Notes: generated by a model not told the origin, from the letters alone. A stretch of 64,000 nt of DNA from Calvatia gigantea (GCA_025093985.1 JACAAK010000002.1:1178001-1242000); one strand, 5' to 3'. Positions 11,822 through 22,965 are shown, counted from the first letter of the stretch. A program made the numbers and translations.

Positions 11822-11903
11822 GGGGGCATAGCTCAGTTGGGAGAGCAGTAGACTGAAGATATTCGTATTCTAAAGGTCCCGCGTTCGATCCGCGGTGCCC
11901 CCA
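11822..11903 (+). tRNA. tRNA-Phe (GAA) with 9-nt intron
   Basis: The 7-bp acceptor stem is GGGGGCA with TGCCCCC. The D arm is GCTC/GAGC and the T arm is CCGCG-TTCGATC-CGCGG. The anticodon GAA is at 11855-11857. The 9-nt intron follows position 37 (about 11859-11867) and contains TTC, able to pair with the anticodon as in canonical pre-tRNAs. A G27-A43 mismatch is present. The 3' CCA is not encoded. A run of four T at about 11931 may end transcription. Confidence 0.9.
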
Positions 11904-12245
11904 TACGTAGGTTTCCACTAGACTGCCTTTTGAAGCAGGACAGAGCCTTTTTAACCCTCAACAACACCAGGTGAAATAGTAGTAAAGGTTCCTTCACAAA
12001 TGTCATTGAGTCTCCAGTGCCAAACGATTCAGAGCGCAGACTTGCTCCAGCTCCAAATCACATCAGCAACACCAGCACAATTTGAATTTCAGATGGATTC
12101 TGATTTGTTGCCACATAACCACCTGGGTTAGGTCAGTGCCGGTCCCGCTCGCCAATGACCAGTCTCACCAAACGAGTTACAATTGGCGGGGAACATCGTC
12201 GTGGCAAAACCAATAATCATTGCCACATTGAATCAAAATTCTTGG
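11904..12245. other. Spacer between tRNA-Phe and tRNA-Ser(CGA)
   Basis: No ORF of note, repeat or further RNA gene is recognisable in these 342 bases. Confidence 0.5.
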
Positions 12246-12341
12246 GGCGCTATAGCCAAGTGGTTACGGCGACAGATTCGAACTACCTGTCCGATCATCT
12301 GTTCCTCTTTGAGGGCGCAGGTTCAAATCCTGCTGGCGTCG
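12246..12341 (+). tRNA. tRNA-Ser (CGA) with 14-nt intron
   Basis: The anticodon CGA is at 12279-12281, in the loop TTCGAA. The intron is about 12283-12296, after which the anticodon stem closes as ACAGA with TCTGT. The long variable arm (TCCTC-TTT-GAGGG) is typical of class II tRNA-Ser. The T loop is TTCAAAT. The acceptor pairs GGCGCTA with TGGCGTC, including wobbles, and the discriminator is G. A T6 pol III terminator follows at about 12345. Confidence 0.9.
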
Positions 12342-12667
12342 ATGATTTTTTCTCTTTTACGTGGAACTTCTATTCAGCAGTATATTCTTGATGATAGGTG
12401 TGGGCACAAATCATCCATCCTTCCCTCCTATTAGCATTAGGGTTAGTTGTTAATATTTTCGATGTGAATCAGAGGCTCAGGTAGCTTGGCATGAGAGTTC
12501 ACCGCCTGTAAGTCTCATTTGCTTTTCATCAACCTCCCAAGAGTTTGACACTCGGACTCGTGGAAAAAAGAAACCAGGGTCATGAAAGAATACACCACAA
12601 TCTAACCTGCAACAAATCCTTTGGGTTCTTACCATCACAAATAACATTACCCTATCTTCTGTGCCAG
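12342..12667. other. Spacer between the two tRNA-Ser genes
   Basis: Apart from the pol III terminator T-run, nothing is recognised in these 326 bases. The flanks of the two tRNA genes do not look alike, so the duplication did not carry long flanking sequence, or the flanks have since diverged. Confidence 0.5.
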
Positions 12668-12749
12668 GGCGCTATAGCCAAGTGGTTACGGCGACAGATT
12701 AGAAATCTGTTCCTCTTTGAGGGCGCAGGTTCGAATCCTGCTGGCGTCG
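12668..12749 (+). tRNA. tRNA-Ser (AGA), intronless
   Basis: The anticodon AGA is at 12701-12703 (loop TTAGAAA). The acceptor, D arm, anticodon stem and variable arm are the same as in the CGA gene about 420 bp upstream. Outside the anticodon and intron only one T-loop base differs (TTCGAAT versus TTCAAAT). T4 and T7 tracts follow within 20 nt as terminators. Confidence 0.92.
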
Positions 12750-12840
12750 CTTGTGTTTTCTTTTTTTGGCTCACTCGGAAATCAACAATTAGATATATAA
12801 ATAAAATTCAACTCCTTAGGTTTTATGATGAAATGAAATA

Positions 12841-12920
12841 GGGGGCATAGCTCGGTTGGGAGAGCAGTAGACTGAGGTATTCCGCCTCCCAAAGGTCCCG
12901 CGCTCGATCCACGGGTCCCA
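12841..12920 (+). pseudogene. Degenerate tRNA-Phe copy
   Basis: The first 35 bases match the tRNA-Phe genes at 11822 and 43640 with one change (GCTCGG for GCTCAG). The anticodon loop then reads GAG, the intron/3' anticodon stem has become TATTCCGCCTCCC and no longer pairs, and the T stem and acceptor 3' strand (CACGG, GTCCCA) are mismatched or short. It is very unlikely to fold as a working tRNA. Confidence 0.75.
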
Positions 12921-13050
12921 AACTGTTTTCTGAATTACTTTTTTCTTTCCCCGAGCTTGATTGTTGAATGCACACAAAGCAACCCGGAAAGTATAATAAC
13001 GTGGTATAAGTAGGCTCAGTAATATTGATACGCTGTAGCTTAATGGTGCT

Positions 13051-14292
13051 TTAATGAATGGTGTACTTTCCATAATTTTTCTCTGGGTCAAATACCTGAG
13101 GGGGTATTGTTAGAGTGTGAAGTAACGATGGAACACTAAATTCTTACCTCCCAGCGTGATGCAGGGAATATATGTTTATTGCGTTGATACCAGCCTCTCT
13201 CAACCACCTTACCAGCATGTGATTCATCTTTCTCTTTCGTAGCGTCGGCCAAGAGACGAACATCGTCATGAACGTCGAAATTGAACAGGGGACCCGATTT
13301 TCCCCTCGCCTTGTTGACTATGAAGTCATAAAAGGTATAATGCTACGGAATTTGAGCATCGTGAAGAGCTAGCGGACACGATTCACATACATGGGGTATT
13401 ATAAGGTCCTCCTGAAGGCTAGATGAGCGCTCAGCACCCAGCGAGTCTGAACTGAAACATACTTTGATGTACATGAGGTTGTCAACACTGACGCTCCGCA
13501 AATCGGGAAATTGCTGCCTGCACTTTTCCAGGAATGTAGCGACATCATCGCCTTTCTTGCACTGTGTAGGACGGTGTCAGTGTTGTTGTAAGTTGAGGTA
13601 GTTTGGGCATGCGCACCACCACGCTCTTTCTATGCCCACTACCGTCCCAAAAAGAGTAGGTGATCTCAATGTTTTCCTTCTTAAGCTCCTCTTGTTTTGT
13701 AAGCCATTCAAGTCGAAGTCGCTCTCGTTCCTTGCGCTCAGCTTCTTCGCGGTCACGATCGGGAAGAAAGGAAGTATCCACGTGGGGATTCTTGTGGGAA
13801 CGACTACGTTTTGTCGGTGGTGTATCATCTTCGTCGTCCTTTTCTTTCGAGGATCCTTCTCGAGAGCCTCCTTCCTCGTCCTCTTCGTCCTCTAGTGCGA
13901 AGGAGAGAGTGGCTTTAGCAACCTTTTTACGTTTCTTGGTCTTTTTCGCTTCATCCCTAAACACATTCTCCATACCATGTGAGCGATGATGTACTGGCCC
14001 AGAACATGGTCACATACTTGAGTTCATTGGTGCGCGCTGCCTCTCGAAGCTTCTGCTCCTCAAGTTCCTTGCGCTTCTGTTGAAATTCTTCCAGTTTCAC
14101 CAAACCGACGGTACTGTTCTTGAGAGATTCTTCCATCGAATCATTCTGGCCGACGAAACGTTGTGTGGAGGGACGCGCTTTCTCTGTCTCATTGATGAGG
14201 GTCTGCTTTTGGCGCTCGTATTCCTCGCGTGCCTGGAGACGTTGTTTCACGAGCGCGTCTTCTCTGCGACCTTCCATCTTGTTGGAAGCCAT
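13051..14292 (-). CDS. XAP5/FAM50 family nuclear protein
   Basis: FAM50/XAP5 proteins are nuclear and associate with spliceosome C-complex factors. Four exons join in frame. The N-terminal coiled coil begins [20 protein letters not shown] with [20 protein letters not shown]. An acidic and basic linker contains KRSRS. The hallmark C-terminal domain follows: [52 protein letters not shown] and [19 protein letters not shown]. The end is [23 protein letters not shown], with the last exon at 13095-13051. The start at 14292 is the first ATG. MRPS13 begins 135 bp away on the other strand. Confidence 0.95.
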
Positions 14293-14322
14293 GGCGGATG
14301 AGTGGGGACGTGGGTGAACGAG

Positions 14323-14336
14323 TGTGACTTGTCACA
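14323..14336. promoter_or_regulatory. Perfect 6-bp inverted repeat in the XAP5/MRPS13 divergent promoter
   Basis: TGTGAC-TT-GTCACA lies 31 bp upstream of XAP5 and 91 bp upstream of the mS13 start. A dimeric factor site is possible, but it is unproven and could be chance. Confidence 0.25.
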
Positions 14337-14426
14337 GACTCCGAGCAGTTGTGCTCTGGGTGTCAGTCTCGTGACTTGCAACGAACTTTCTCCCTCTCCA
14401 AAAGTTGAGCTGTCCGCGATTCCAGG

Positions 14427-15036
14427 ATGGTGCATATCCTCGGCGTGCAGCTGAGAGACCATTGTCTTGCAAGGGTGAGGACTGTACTAATCAATGTCAG
14501 GCATACTCGGACTAATCACGTTATTTACTCTCCAGGTTGCCCTCATCCAGTTTTATGGCGTTGGCCTGAAAACTGCTCACCGTCTGTGCGCGCGTCTCCA
14601 AATCCATGACCGTGCAAAAATTAAGGACTTGACTCCCCTCCAAATCACCGCTCTCGCATCTTTCCTCTCTTCACCCGCAACCGCACCACCACTTCCTAAA
14701 TATCCCCTCGCATCCCCGAACTATGTCGCCCCGCCTCCCACAACGCCTGTCCAGGTTATTCAAGCTAAATTTGCTGCCCGGTGGGAAGAAATGGAAAAGC
14801 AACGGAATGCTTCACCTCCAACCCGTAACCCACAAAAGAAGCCGTATGTTGAGCCTTTAAAGAACCTCAAGATAGAGTCCGAGTTGAGGAGGGAAATTCG
14901 GGAGAATATTGGTCACCAGAGGATGATTGGCAGTTACGTTGGAAAGCGGCACGCAATGCACCTGCCTGTCAGAGGACAGAATACCCAGAGCAATGCGAAA
15001 ACAGCCAAGAAACTCAACCAGTTGGAGAGGTATTAG
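14427..15036 (+). CDS. Mitochondrial small-subunit ribosomal protein S13 (uS13m)
   Basis: Exon 1 (14427-14474) encodes MVHILGVQLRDHCLAR and exon 2 (14536-15036) continues VALIQFYGVGLKTAHRLCA. These fit the uS13 N-terminal helix-two-turn-helix, which contacts the ribosomal head. The end, RREIRENIGHQRMIGSYVGK followed by RHAMHLPVRGQNTQSNAKTA, is the S13 signature with the conserved GxRHxxxLPVRGQ-T. A fungal-specific Pro-rich insert of about 70 residues separates the two halves. No clear presequence is visible. Confidence 0.93.
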
Positions 15037-15258
15037 GCGCTTGTTCACCCAGCTGGGAGAGAACCTGTCCGCGCTACTGGGAGCATGTTCTTCAGCTGTA
15101 TTTCGATAGAACTATAGAATATTATCCTTCAATTTATTGCAGAATTAATTTCCCTCCTGCAATGTCAGTGACCCTCGTGACATGAACGCATGTGTGACAA
15201 GTACTGATAAAACACATGAACGGTCTCCTGTCTGGCCAAGTCCTTAACGGTTTGGTCC

Positions 15259-16023
15259 ATGGCGACGAAGAACTACAAAGGCATCGGTGAAGACCTTTGG
15301 AAAGGAAGGACAGAAAGGACTGTAAGGACTTATCCACCCGTTCGCTTTTTTCCATCTAACTCACTCAGAATGCAGAACTGTTCGCACTCACCTACGGTGC
15401 CCTGGTCGTACAACTCATCCAAGACTACGAGGACTACGATGAAGTGAATAAGGAGCTTGAAAAGATGGGATACAACATTGGCACGCGACTCATAGAAGAT
15501 TTCCTAGCCAAATCGAACCTGGGGAGATGTACCGACTTTAAAGAAGTAGGCGAAGTCGTCGCAAAGGTACATCGACCGGGCGCATTTCTGATCCTGAGCT
15601 GATCCTCCCATAGGTTGGATTCAAGGCTTTCCTTAATGTCACCCCGACGGTCACCCACGGCGCACCACTCCCGTCTGTGTCTCCAAGACCAGAGTCTACG
15701 GGTGGACAACCCTCGGGGTCATGGTTTTCGCTTACCCTAGACGAGAATCCTCTTGCAGAGTTTGTGGAGCTCCCAGACGAAGCGTTGGAAGGTGGTTTGT
15801 GGTTCAGCAACGTCCTTTGTGGCGTCATTCGGGGTGCGCTGGAGATGGTATATTTCACCTTATCAACCATCCAACATCCCGCGACTCATCCCATCACGCT
15901 CAGGTGCAAATGCAAGTCCAGGCAGAGTTTATATCCGACGTTCTTCGCGGCGATGAAAGCACAGAAATTCGCGTGCGGCTGGTGAAATATCTGGAGGAAG
16001 AAGTTCCCGTCGGTGACGATTAA
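15259..16023 (+). CDS. BET3: TRAPP complex subunit BET3 (TRAPPC3)
   Basis: This is the core TRAPP subunit for ER-Golgi vesicle tethering and Ypt1/Rab1 activation. Exons are 15259-15321, 15369-15566, 15614-15847 and 15904-16023. The protein reads [60 protein letters not shown] and [20 protein letters not shown], and ends EEEVPVGDD. These are diagnostic for BET3. Relative to short family members it carries an extra loop of about 30 residues, rich in Pro/Ser, in the middle of the third exon. Confidence 0.95.
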
Positions 16024-16213
16024 ATTGTAGTTTTTCGAATTTTCCTGCTGTATTATACTGAGTAGGAGAAAGCATTGCTTTATTCTTGGCGACCTGTGCG
16101 GCGTAGTGCAGAATTGTTTGAGGGATGAGATCTTGAGACAACAGATTTACGAAATGACGGGGCGCTCAGATAATTTTCTGATCGCGACTTTCACTCTCAC
16201 TACACCTGTTAAA

Positions 16214-17324
16214 ATGTCGCGGCCAGAACTTGTGGCTCCTCCGGAAATCGTGCGGGTTTCGTCTAGCTACTTGGCCAGTTTCAACTCTGATACCTTCTAC
16301 AGTACTATGGCGATGCTGAAGCTAAAAAATACACCCAGAAGTACGTTTGCGGGTTGCATTCCTTTGGTCAACCGAATACATTGATCCATTAAAGTACCCG
16401 GAATCAACAGATACAGGCGGACATGACACACAGAGCATTAGAACTGTTGAATCTACCACCAGATCAACCAGCATTCTTGCTCGACATTGGATGCGGGTCC
16501 GGACTTTCCGGAGAGATCTTGGGTGAGGAGGGTTATTCATGGGTCGGGCTAGATATTGCTCCAAGCATGTTGGGTACGTTTCTCCCTGCCATATACTACT
16601 ACTTGAGGGTCGGCTAACGCGCACAGAGGTTGCGCTGGAGCGGGAAGTGGAGGGAGATCTTTTTTTGCAAGACGTCGGCCAAGGTCTTGGTTTTCGGCCA
16701 GGGAGCTTCGATGGCGCTATCAGGTCCGTTCCTCCGGTGGCAAAATGCCTTCCGTACTGACTATTGTTCTTTAGCATATCTGCACTACAATGGCTACTTA
16801 ATGCTGAGACATCTCACCCAACATCTTCTCCACCTCACCGACTTCAACGATTTTTCACGACCCTTCACTCAGCCCTTCGTAACCCTTCTCGTGCTGTCTT
16901 TCAGTTCTACCCCTCGTCGGATGATCAAATACAATTAATAACATCTATCGCCCAAAAGGCTGGATTTGGTGGAGGTGTCGTTGTTGACTATCCGAATTCC
17001 AAAAAAGCAAAAAAGGTGTTCTTATGTCTCTTGGTTGGAGGAGGTGGAGGTCAGCAAGAGATACCCAGTGGACTGGAGGGGGAGAACGAGGAAAATAACA
17101 AGGCCATCTTTGAGAGAAGAAGAGAGCGGGAGAAGTTGAGAGGAAAGCATGAGAAGAAAAATGTTAAGGATAGAGACTGGATTCTAAAGAAGAAAGAGGT
17201 GAGTTGCCACTCCTACCCATTTGACTATACTTGAAATTCTCTTCAGCTGTACCGGAAACGCGGCAAGAACGATGTTCCTCGGGACTCAAAATTTACCGGG
17301 CGAAAGCGCAAACCCGTTTTCTGA
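16214..17324 (+). CDS. BUD23: 18S rRNA (guanine-N7) methyltransferase Bud23/WBSCR22
   Basis: This enzyme modifies a single guanine of 18S rRNA and helps pre-40S export, working with a Trm112 partner. Exons are 16214-16249 (end approximate), 16303-16340, 16395-16573, 16627-16723, 16775-17198 and 17247-17324. The start is [20 protein letters not shown]. The SAM-binding motif I is [14 protein letters not shown], and the post-motif [11 protein letters not shown] is conserved. The C-terminal Bud23 domain is Lys/Arg-rich and ends [20 protein letters not shown] then KPVF. The gene ends only 60 bp from the end of BCS1 on the opposite strand. Confidence 0.95.
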
Positions 17325-17384
17325 CGTGCGTCAGGAATTTGAAGACGTCTGCCTTGTGTGTGTGTATAGTGGTAGATCGTACAA

Positions 17385-19055
17385 TTATGTGCTACGGCGG
17401 GACTGGGAAAATAGCTCGCGGCAAGACTCCAAAGCATCCTTTGCTTCATGTCGGATGAAGTGGCCCTGTAAGGTAGCCATACTTACTCGCCTTCCGGCCT
17501 GCGTCTCTTGTAAGACGAGGTCGCGGAGCTGAAGCGCCATCGCTTGTACCTGATCATCCGAAAGGCCGGTAACGTTAAGTGATCCACCGTAAAATTGATT
17601 GAACAGCAACTGAGCCTGTATCGGGCTTGCATCGTCAATCAACTGTTTTAGGTCTACCCGCCCAGGGCGAATGAGTGCAGGATCCAGTTTGTCGAGATGA
17701 TTGGTTGTCATAAATATGATGCGCTCTTCACCGGATGCTACACCGTCAAGGGCGTTCAAGAATCCCGAGAAGGTGATGGAGGACTGGTAGCTGTGCATGA
17801 AAGTGAGTGAAAGTTAATGTTTCAGGGGCTAAGGCTTACCCATCTTCAGATGTCTGGACACGTTTGCTGAACGCTGCATCGATATCTTCGATCAACACGA
17901 AGCTCCGTTCTGGCGCGTTGGACAGGAGGTGAAAAAGTCTGTCATCAGTGAGTCCGCGTTCTGATAAATTGAGCAAACAGATATCATATGAAAGAGATCC
18001 GGCCAATGCTTGAATATAGGATGTTTTGCCGGATCCGGGAGGGCCGTGGAGCACATAACCACGGCGGTACGGTATACCTTCATGGAAGCGATATGAGGAT
18101 AGTGTATTCATCAGTGACAGGGGCATATTCACCTCTGTCGGCGTACCACTGGCGTCTTTCAAGGAAGGTTTTAATGTCGGTCTCAATCTTTTCTGAAACA
18201 CCTGGCTCCAGCACGACGCTGTGAAGCGGCCGCTTCCGCCTTGGCTGCCCGAATGGCTTCCATTCAGTTCCCCATGCGGTATATATCACAAGCTTTCCCT
18301 CATGGCCGCGCATCGCATGATCTCTTGCCTCCGTGAGCAGGGGGGAAAAGAGCGAGCGATCGCGGGAAAGTGCTGTTAGCGTGACAGTCTCCCAAGGCAC
18401 TCCAGACATGAGTTGGGTTGAGCGCGTTTCTCGTTCCCGTTTCACCTATCCGGTGGGTGTAAGTAGCGAAGTCTAGTACATAATCGGGAATGCCGTTACC
18501 TGCATCCAAGCTCCGCGATACTTGAAATAGTGTATACCAGGACCTGCAACAAGTTTGAATAGAACGGATGAACTACCGTTCTTTCGTTGCTCTACTATTG
18601 TTTCGACGCTGAGTTGGTGGCTCCGGGTCCACGGGGCGCGGGAAGTCTGTTGTTTGATCTGATTCTGATGCGACATCCATGTGAGGAACCATTCGTAAGC
18701 ACGATCCTTGTTGTTGATTTCTAACGAGACGAGCATGCGTCGTCGGAGGGCGGTGGTGCCGAATACTAGCCCTTGGCGAAGGACGGTGAGGCCCACTCCT
18801 AATCCCTGTACATAACTCAGTCCCTCCACAAGGTAGATCTGTATCACAAGGAGCGCACCATGAGGCCAAAACCCGCCTGGAAGTATGGACTGTACTTGAT
18901 GGAATGAATTATCAGGAGCTCGAGGTGCGCGAGGTCGCATCGACGCACTTTTCCCCAAACACATCTTGGAAAATGGATGTTGCTTGTGATGCATTTTCCA
19001 TGGGTATAGCCGGTGGTGACACCGTCTGGGCTGTGGTCGCCGTTGGTGTTGACAT
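17385..19055 (-). CDS. BCS1: BCS1-type mitochondrial AAA ATPase chaperone
   Basis: Bcs1 of the inner membrane translocates the folded Rieske protein during complex III assembly. The start is [19 protein letters not shown] at 19055. Splicing joins FQDVFGE to [11 protein letters not shown] and then [20 protein letters not shown], the single N-terminal TM/import signal typical of the family. The Bcs1-specific domain follows ([29 protein letters not shown]). The AAA core has Walker [17 protein letters not shown], Walker [12 protein letters not shown], and [20 protein letters not shown] with the Arg finger. Five or more introns are present. Opening the frame upstream without an ATG gives no family match, so I prefer 19055. 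Confidence 0.94.
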
Positions 19056-19215
19056 TCCGGACGCCGTGGAACGCAGGGTCCACTAGCAAATTTTGGGTCG
19101 GGTGGGGAAGGAGCACGGGACAAATTTAGAGGGAACGCGACGCGTCGGTTCCCACGCCTCATTAATTGATTTGCCACCGCGCCTCAAATTAATTCAGGGC
19201 TCTGACCGTTCCATT

Positions 19216-20988
19216 ATGTTTCCCCACTTAGCAAAGCTTTCAGATGCACTTGAACTGCTGGGTTTTAACGAGGTAACTGTCCTCGCTGTGTATGTGCGTG
19301 CTCCAAATTTTTAATAAAGTTTTAGGATTGCACACTCGAGGAACTTAAGGGCGCATACAAGCAGGTTCGCCAAAAACCGACATTAATGGGCGTGTCTCTA
19401 AAAATATTTAGCACGCGCTTCGCACACACCCGGACAAGAACCCAGGGAATCCCGATGCTACTGCGGAGTTCCAACGCGTTGGCGAGGCCTACAAAGTGAT
19501 TGAGGCACGCCTTGAGAGGTCTCGGTTTTCCACAGGTAGTTTCGACCCGTTTTATGCAGATATCGGTGCAGAGGACGTCGACGACTTTTTTTACGAATGC
19601 TCGGACTCTGAAGAATATGAATATGATCATTCGGGCGACAGCGATCCAGATTCGGACTATGCATACCATCGCTTGCCTCACCATTTCACGGACTACTCGT
19701 GCGATTTTCCGTTGTTCCTTCACATCCTTTCGGTTCATATTGAGTAGGTTTTTATTTGAGGCTATTAATGGGGGGTACTACCGTTGAAATTGTTCATGTA
19801 TGCGCTCCTTTCGTGTGAAGAGATCTGATCTGGGCGCTTGCTACCTAAGGCACAAGGAAGAGTCTGCTCAGGAGTACCAAGCTCGTCTCAAACGCTCTCG
19901 GGAAGAGCAAGTTGCTGCTGAAACTCGACGCACTGCGGAAGCTGCTGCGCAGAAAGAGCGTAAGGCAAAGGAACAAGAGCGAGGTTAGTAGTTCGTCATA
20001 TCTTATACATATTACAATTAACTGCGAGTAGAGAGAGCTGATGCTAAAAGAAGAAAGAAGGCCAAGGCCGAACACAAGAAGGCTCAGGCCGAAGTACGCC
20101 GACAACAGACTGAGGAGGTTATCAACGCTCAACAGAGGCGTACTCAAGAGCTTCGTTCCGTTGTCTTCGCTGCTGCACGTACCGGAAACGCGGAGAGAGT
20201 CAAGGGTGGTATCTGGAAAGATGGCGTTGACGCTGCTGGTGGCGAAGTCAAGTACGAAAATTCACTGAAAAAATGCCAGACGATCCTCTTGAGACCCTGC
20301 TACACATCGTCGCTAAGAAAGGAAATGTTGAGCTTTTCCAATGGCTTGATGCTCACAGTTTGTTACTATTTCCTATCATGTTTCTTGAGCATTTACACCG
20401 TGCTGTAGATGCCGGTGTGGACGAACAGAGTTCAAGAGGTTATACCGCGTTGCATTTTGCGATATACCACGGACGTATTTCCATTGTCAGTATATCTTTG
20501 AGAACTATCCTCCCGAGGAGCCGGAACACAAACAGATTTATGATCCCCCTGCTTGCTCAAACCTCATTTATCTGGCAGTACGATCAGGCGAACCGGAGTT
20601 AGTCTGGATGGTGTTAGAAAACGGCTTCTTCAACGCTCAAGATATTAAATCTGGCTTGTCATGGACTAATCTGGCTTGGGATGTGAAACAAGAAGCGAAT
20701 GATTCTAAACTTCGAGTCGAGATTAGGCGGGACATCCTGAAGCTGCTCATGCGATCTGGGGATTTCGCACCTTCCCCGGCGCCGGCAGTTGTCCAAGCCG
20801 CAGGACAGGAATTCCAAAGTCGGGCCAAAGAGAAGACACGGAAAGAAGAACGAAGAACTACTACAATCGGACAGCGCAGGGGTGACGGAAGACATGAACA
20901 GTTTTCTCAGTTCAGCCGAGGTCATGGTCGGGGGTCTGCCTGTAGAGGTCGTAGAGGCCGGGGTCGTCCCTGGCAGATCTCATCTTGA
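19216..20988 (+). pseudogene. J-domain / ankyrin / RG-rich protein gene, apparently frameshifted
   Basis: Exons 19216-19272, 19326-19364 and 19412 onward encode a J domain ([20 protein letters not shown], with the HPD triad). An acidic Tyr/Asp/Glu stretch, a charged coiled coil (ESAQEYQARLKRSREEQ), two ankyrin-type repeats (DPLETLLHIVAKKGNVELF; RGYTALHFAIYHGRISIV) and an RG-rich end ([10 protein letters not shown]) follow. This is an agaricomycete architecture. Two breaks have no intron explanation: a one-base loss at about 20249-20262, and another at about 20485-20488 right after RISIV. The frame also hits TAG at about 19745, where no clean intron to the coiled-coil exon is found. It is either a decaying pseudogene or a locus with sequencing errors. 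As read it would give only a truncated J-domain protein. Confidence 0.6.
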
Positions 20989-21384
20989 GCCTCCACGGAC
21001 CTACAGTTTTCGTCTTGCAGTTTCATATTCTCATGTGGTTCCCTTCTCCATTTGCATGGGCCTGATTCGTTTTACATAGTATAGGGCGATAAGCTCTCCT
21101 ACCATATCCGGCCAATTGGGCTTGCACAAGTGGAACCACCCCTCTATCGTAGAAACGTCCTCTATTTGTCACGTCAACAGCTCCCAGTATACCAGAAGCA
21201 TTTAATGTTGAATTGTTGGTTTGTCACAGCAGAGTGGTTATGTTTGGACGAGTTTGGTCAGCAAGTTGTGTTCGTGCACAACAAGAGTAAACGTCGTCGG
21301 CCACAACGACACGACCCATCCAGCCCAGTCCATATTGTCCCCTCTCCTTACCCTATTCTTAAGATTCGCTTTATTCTGATCAAT
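20989..21384. other. Spacer upstream of LUC7
   Basis: This is the upstream region of LUC7 (396 bp). An open frame runs into the LUC7 start in phase from about 21130, but it has no family match and the LUC7 N-terminus is complete without it. Confidence 0.5.
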
Positions 21385-22965
21385 ATGGGGCGCCTAGCTG
21401 AAATGCAGAGGAAGCTTCTAGAGGTGCGTATCTAATGAATTATACCAGGTTTCTCGGAAACACTGGAAAGGATAACCTGAAACTAACGGTAACGCGTTTG
21501 TCTCGTTTTGCTTTCGGTCTCTGTTGTAACATAGCAAATGATGGGACCAGAAGCAATGGGTGTTGCGAACGCAAATCTCCATTGGTCAGATGAGAAAGTT
21601 TGCAGAAACTTCCTCTGTGGTACCTGTCCGCACACTCTTTTCACCAACACGGTGCGTGTTATTTCACATTAATTTTGTCGCCCCCTCCCGCATCCTCTAC
21701 TTCCGGCGGTACAGTCCTTAGAAGTTTGCATGAAGTGCCTAAACATGAGGAATCAGGAAGTTAGAAGCACAATAACTGCGATCGGGAGGGGTCGACAAAA
21801 CAAATAGTACCATGATTGTGCTCATATTCATTTTGGCTTTCTTTGAATGCCATTAATAGAAAATGGATCTCGGTGCATGTCCCAAGTCACACACAGAACG
21901 TCTGAAGACCGAGTTCCTCGCAGCTAGAGAGGCCGACCCAAATGGAGCCATCTTCCAAAAGTTCCAACTCGAATACGAGCAAAACATCTTCGCGTTCGTG
22001 GATGAATGTGATCGGCGTATTCGAGCTGCGCACCGTCGATTGGAGAAGACGCCGGAAGAGAATGCCAAAACGACCAACCTGGTGTGCAGGCTACTTTTGG
22101 GCTTCATGGTTGAGTGACACGTGCTGATCTGGAATCTCTCCCATGCTGCAGATGCGTGAAATTGCAGAAATTGAACTCGCGATCCAGGGAGGAACCGAGA
22201 AAATTGAGGCACTTGGTGAGTGGCTGTTTGATTGACGCAATCACTTTTAAATAGTTATGTTATGAAACAGGTGAACAAGGCAAGGTGGAAGAGTCCATGC
22301 GTGAAATGGCGGCCATTGAAGCGTTGAAGAGCGAAAAAGCGGACAAAGAAGTGAGTCTAATTTGTATTACTAGCGACGTGATTCAAATGCTGAATGCTGA
22401 ATACTGCACTGCAAATACGTGTAGCGGGAGTTGCAGCAATTAACGGACACCTCGGGAGCCTCGGGACACCAGAAGTTGCGCGTGTGTGATGTCTGCGGTG
22501 CATATCTGTCCGTATTGGACTCAGATCGTCGCCTTGCAGATCACTTTGGAGGAAAGGTTCGTGAACAGTTGCCGATGCCGGCATGGGCGATTGGGACGCT
22601 GACAGGTGGTGAATTATGTAGATGCATCTTGGTTATCACGAACTCCGCAATATGTTGAAAACGTTCAGGGAAGAACGTGAAAAGAAAAAACAAGCAGGTG
22701 GACCTTCTGGGACTGGCAGCTCTAGTGTCCTGCCGCCTGGCTCCTCTCGTGATCATCGCTCCTCTCGTGGCGACGATTATCGCGACCGCGAACGGAGCGA
22801 TCGTGATCGAGGCCACGACCGACACTCTTCTTCGCGATACGAGTGAGTTTTAATGGTGAAACTGTTATCCTCATTTTGGAACGCTGATCCGTTATCTGAA
22901 TGTACTGCAGTGATAGGCGGAGGGACAGAGAGCGCTCGAGAAGCCCAGGGAGACGGAGGTACTGA
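21385..22965 (+). CDS. LUC7: LUC7-like U1 snRNP splicing protein
   Basis: Luc7 stabilises U1 snRNP at the 5' splice site. The protein starts MGRLAEMQRKLLEQMMGPEA. The first CCCH zinc finger spans VCRNFLCGTCPHTLFTNTK, DLGACPKSH and the following residues. The second reads KLRVCDVCGAYLSVLD to HFGGKMHLGYHELR. The end is an SR/RD-rich tail closing RSRSPGRRRY. A coiled coil (about residues 85-190) lies between the fingers. The intron between NT and KMDLG is 21651-21859, about 209 nt, long for this genome. The last exon (about 22912-22965) is reached through an intron after SSRY. Confidence 0.95.

Noticed and set aside
11859..11867. tRNA-Phe insertion read as sequence damage
   Set aside because: Position after base 37, TTC pairing with the anticodon, and presence in the second copy at 43677 show a normal tRNA intron.
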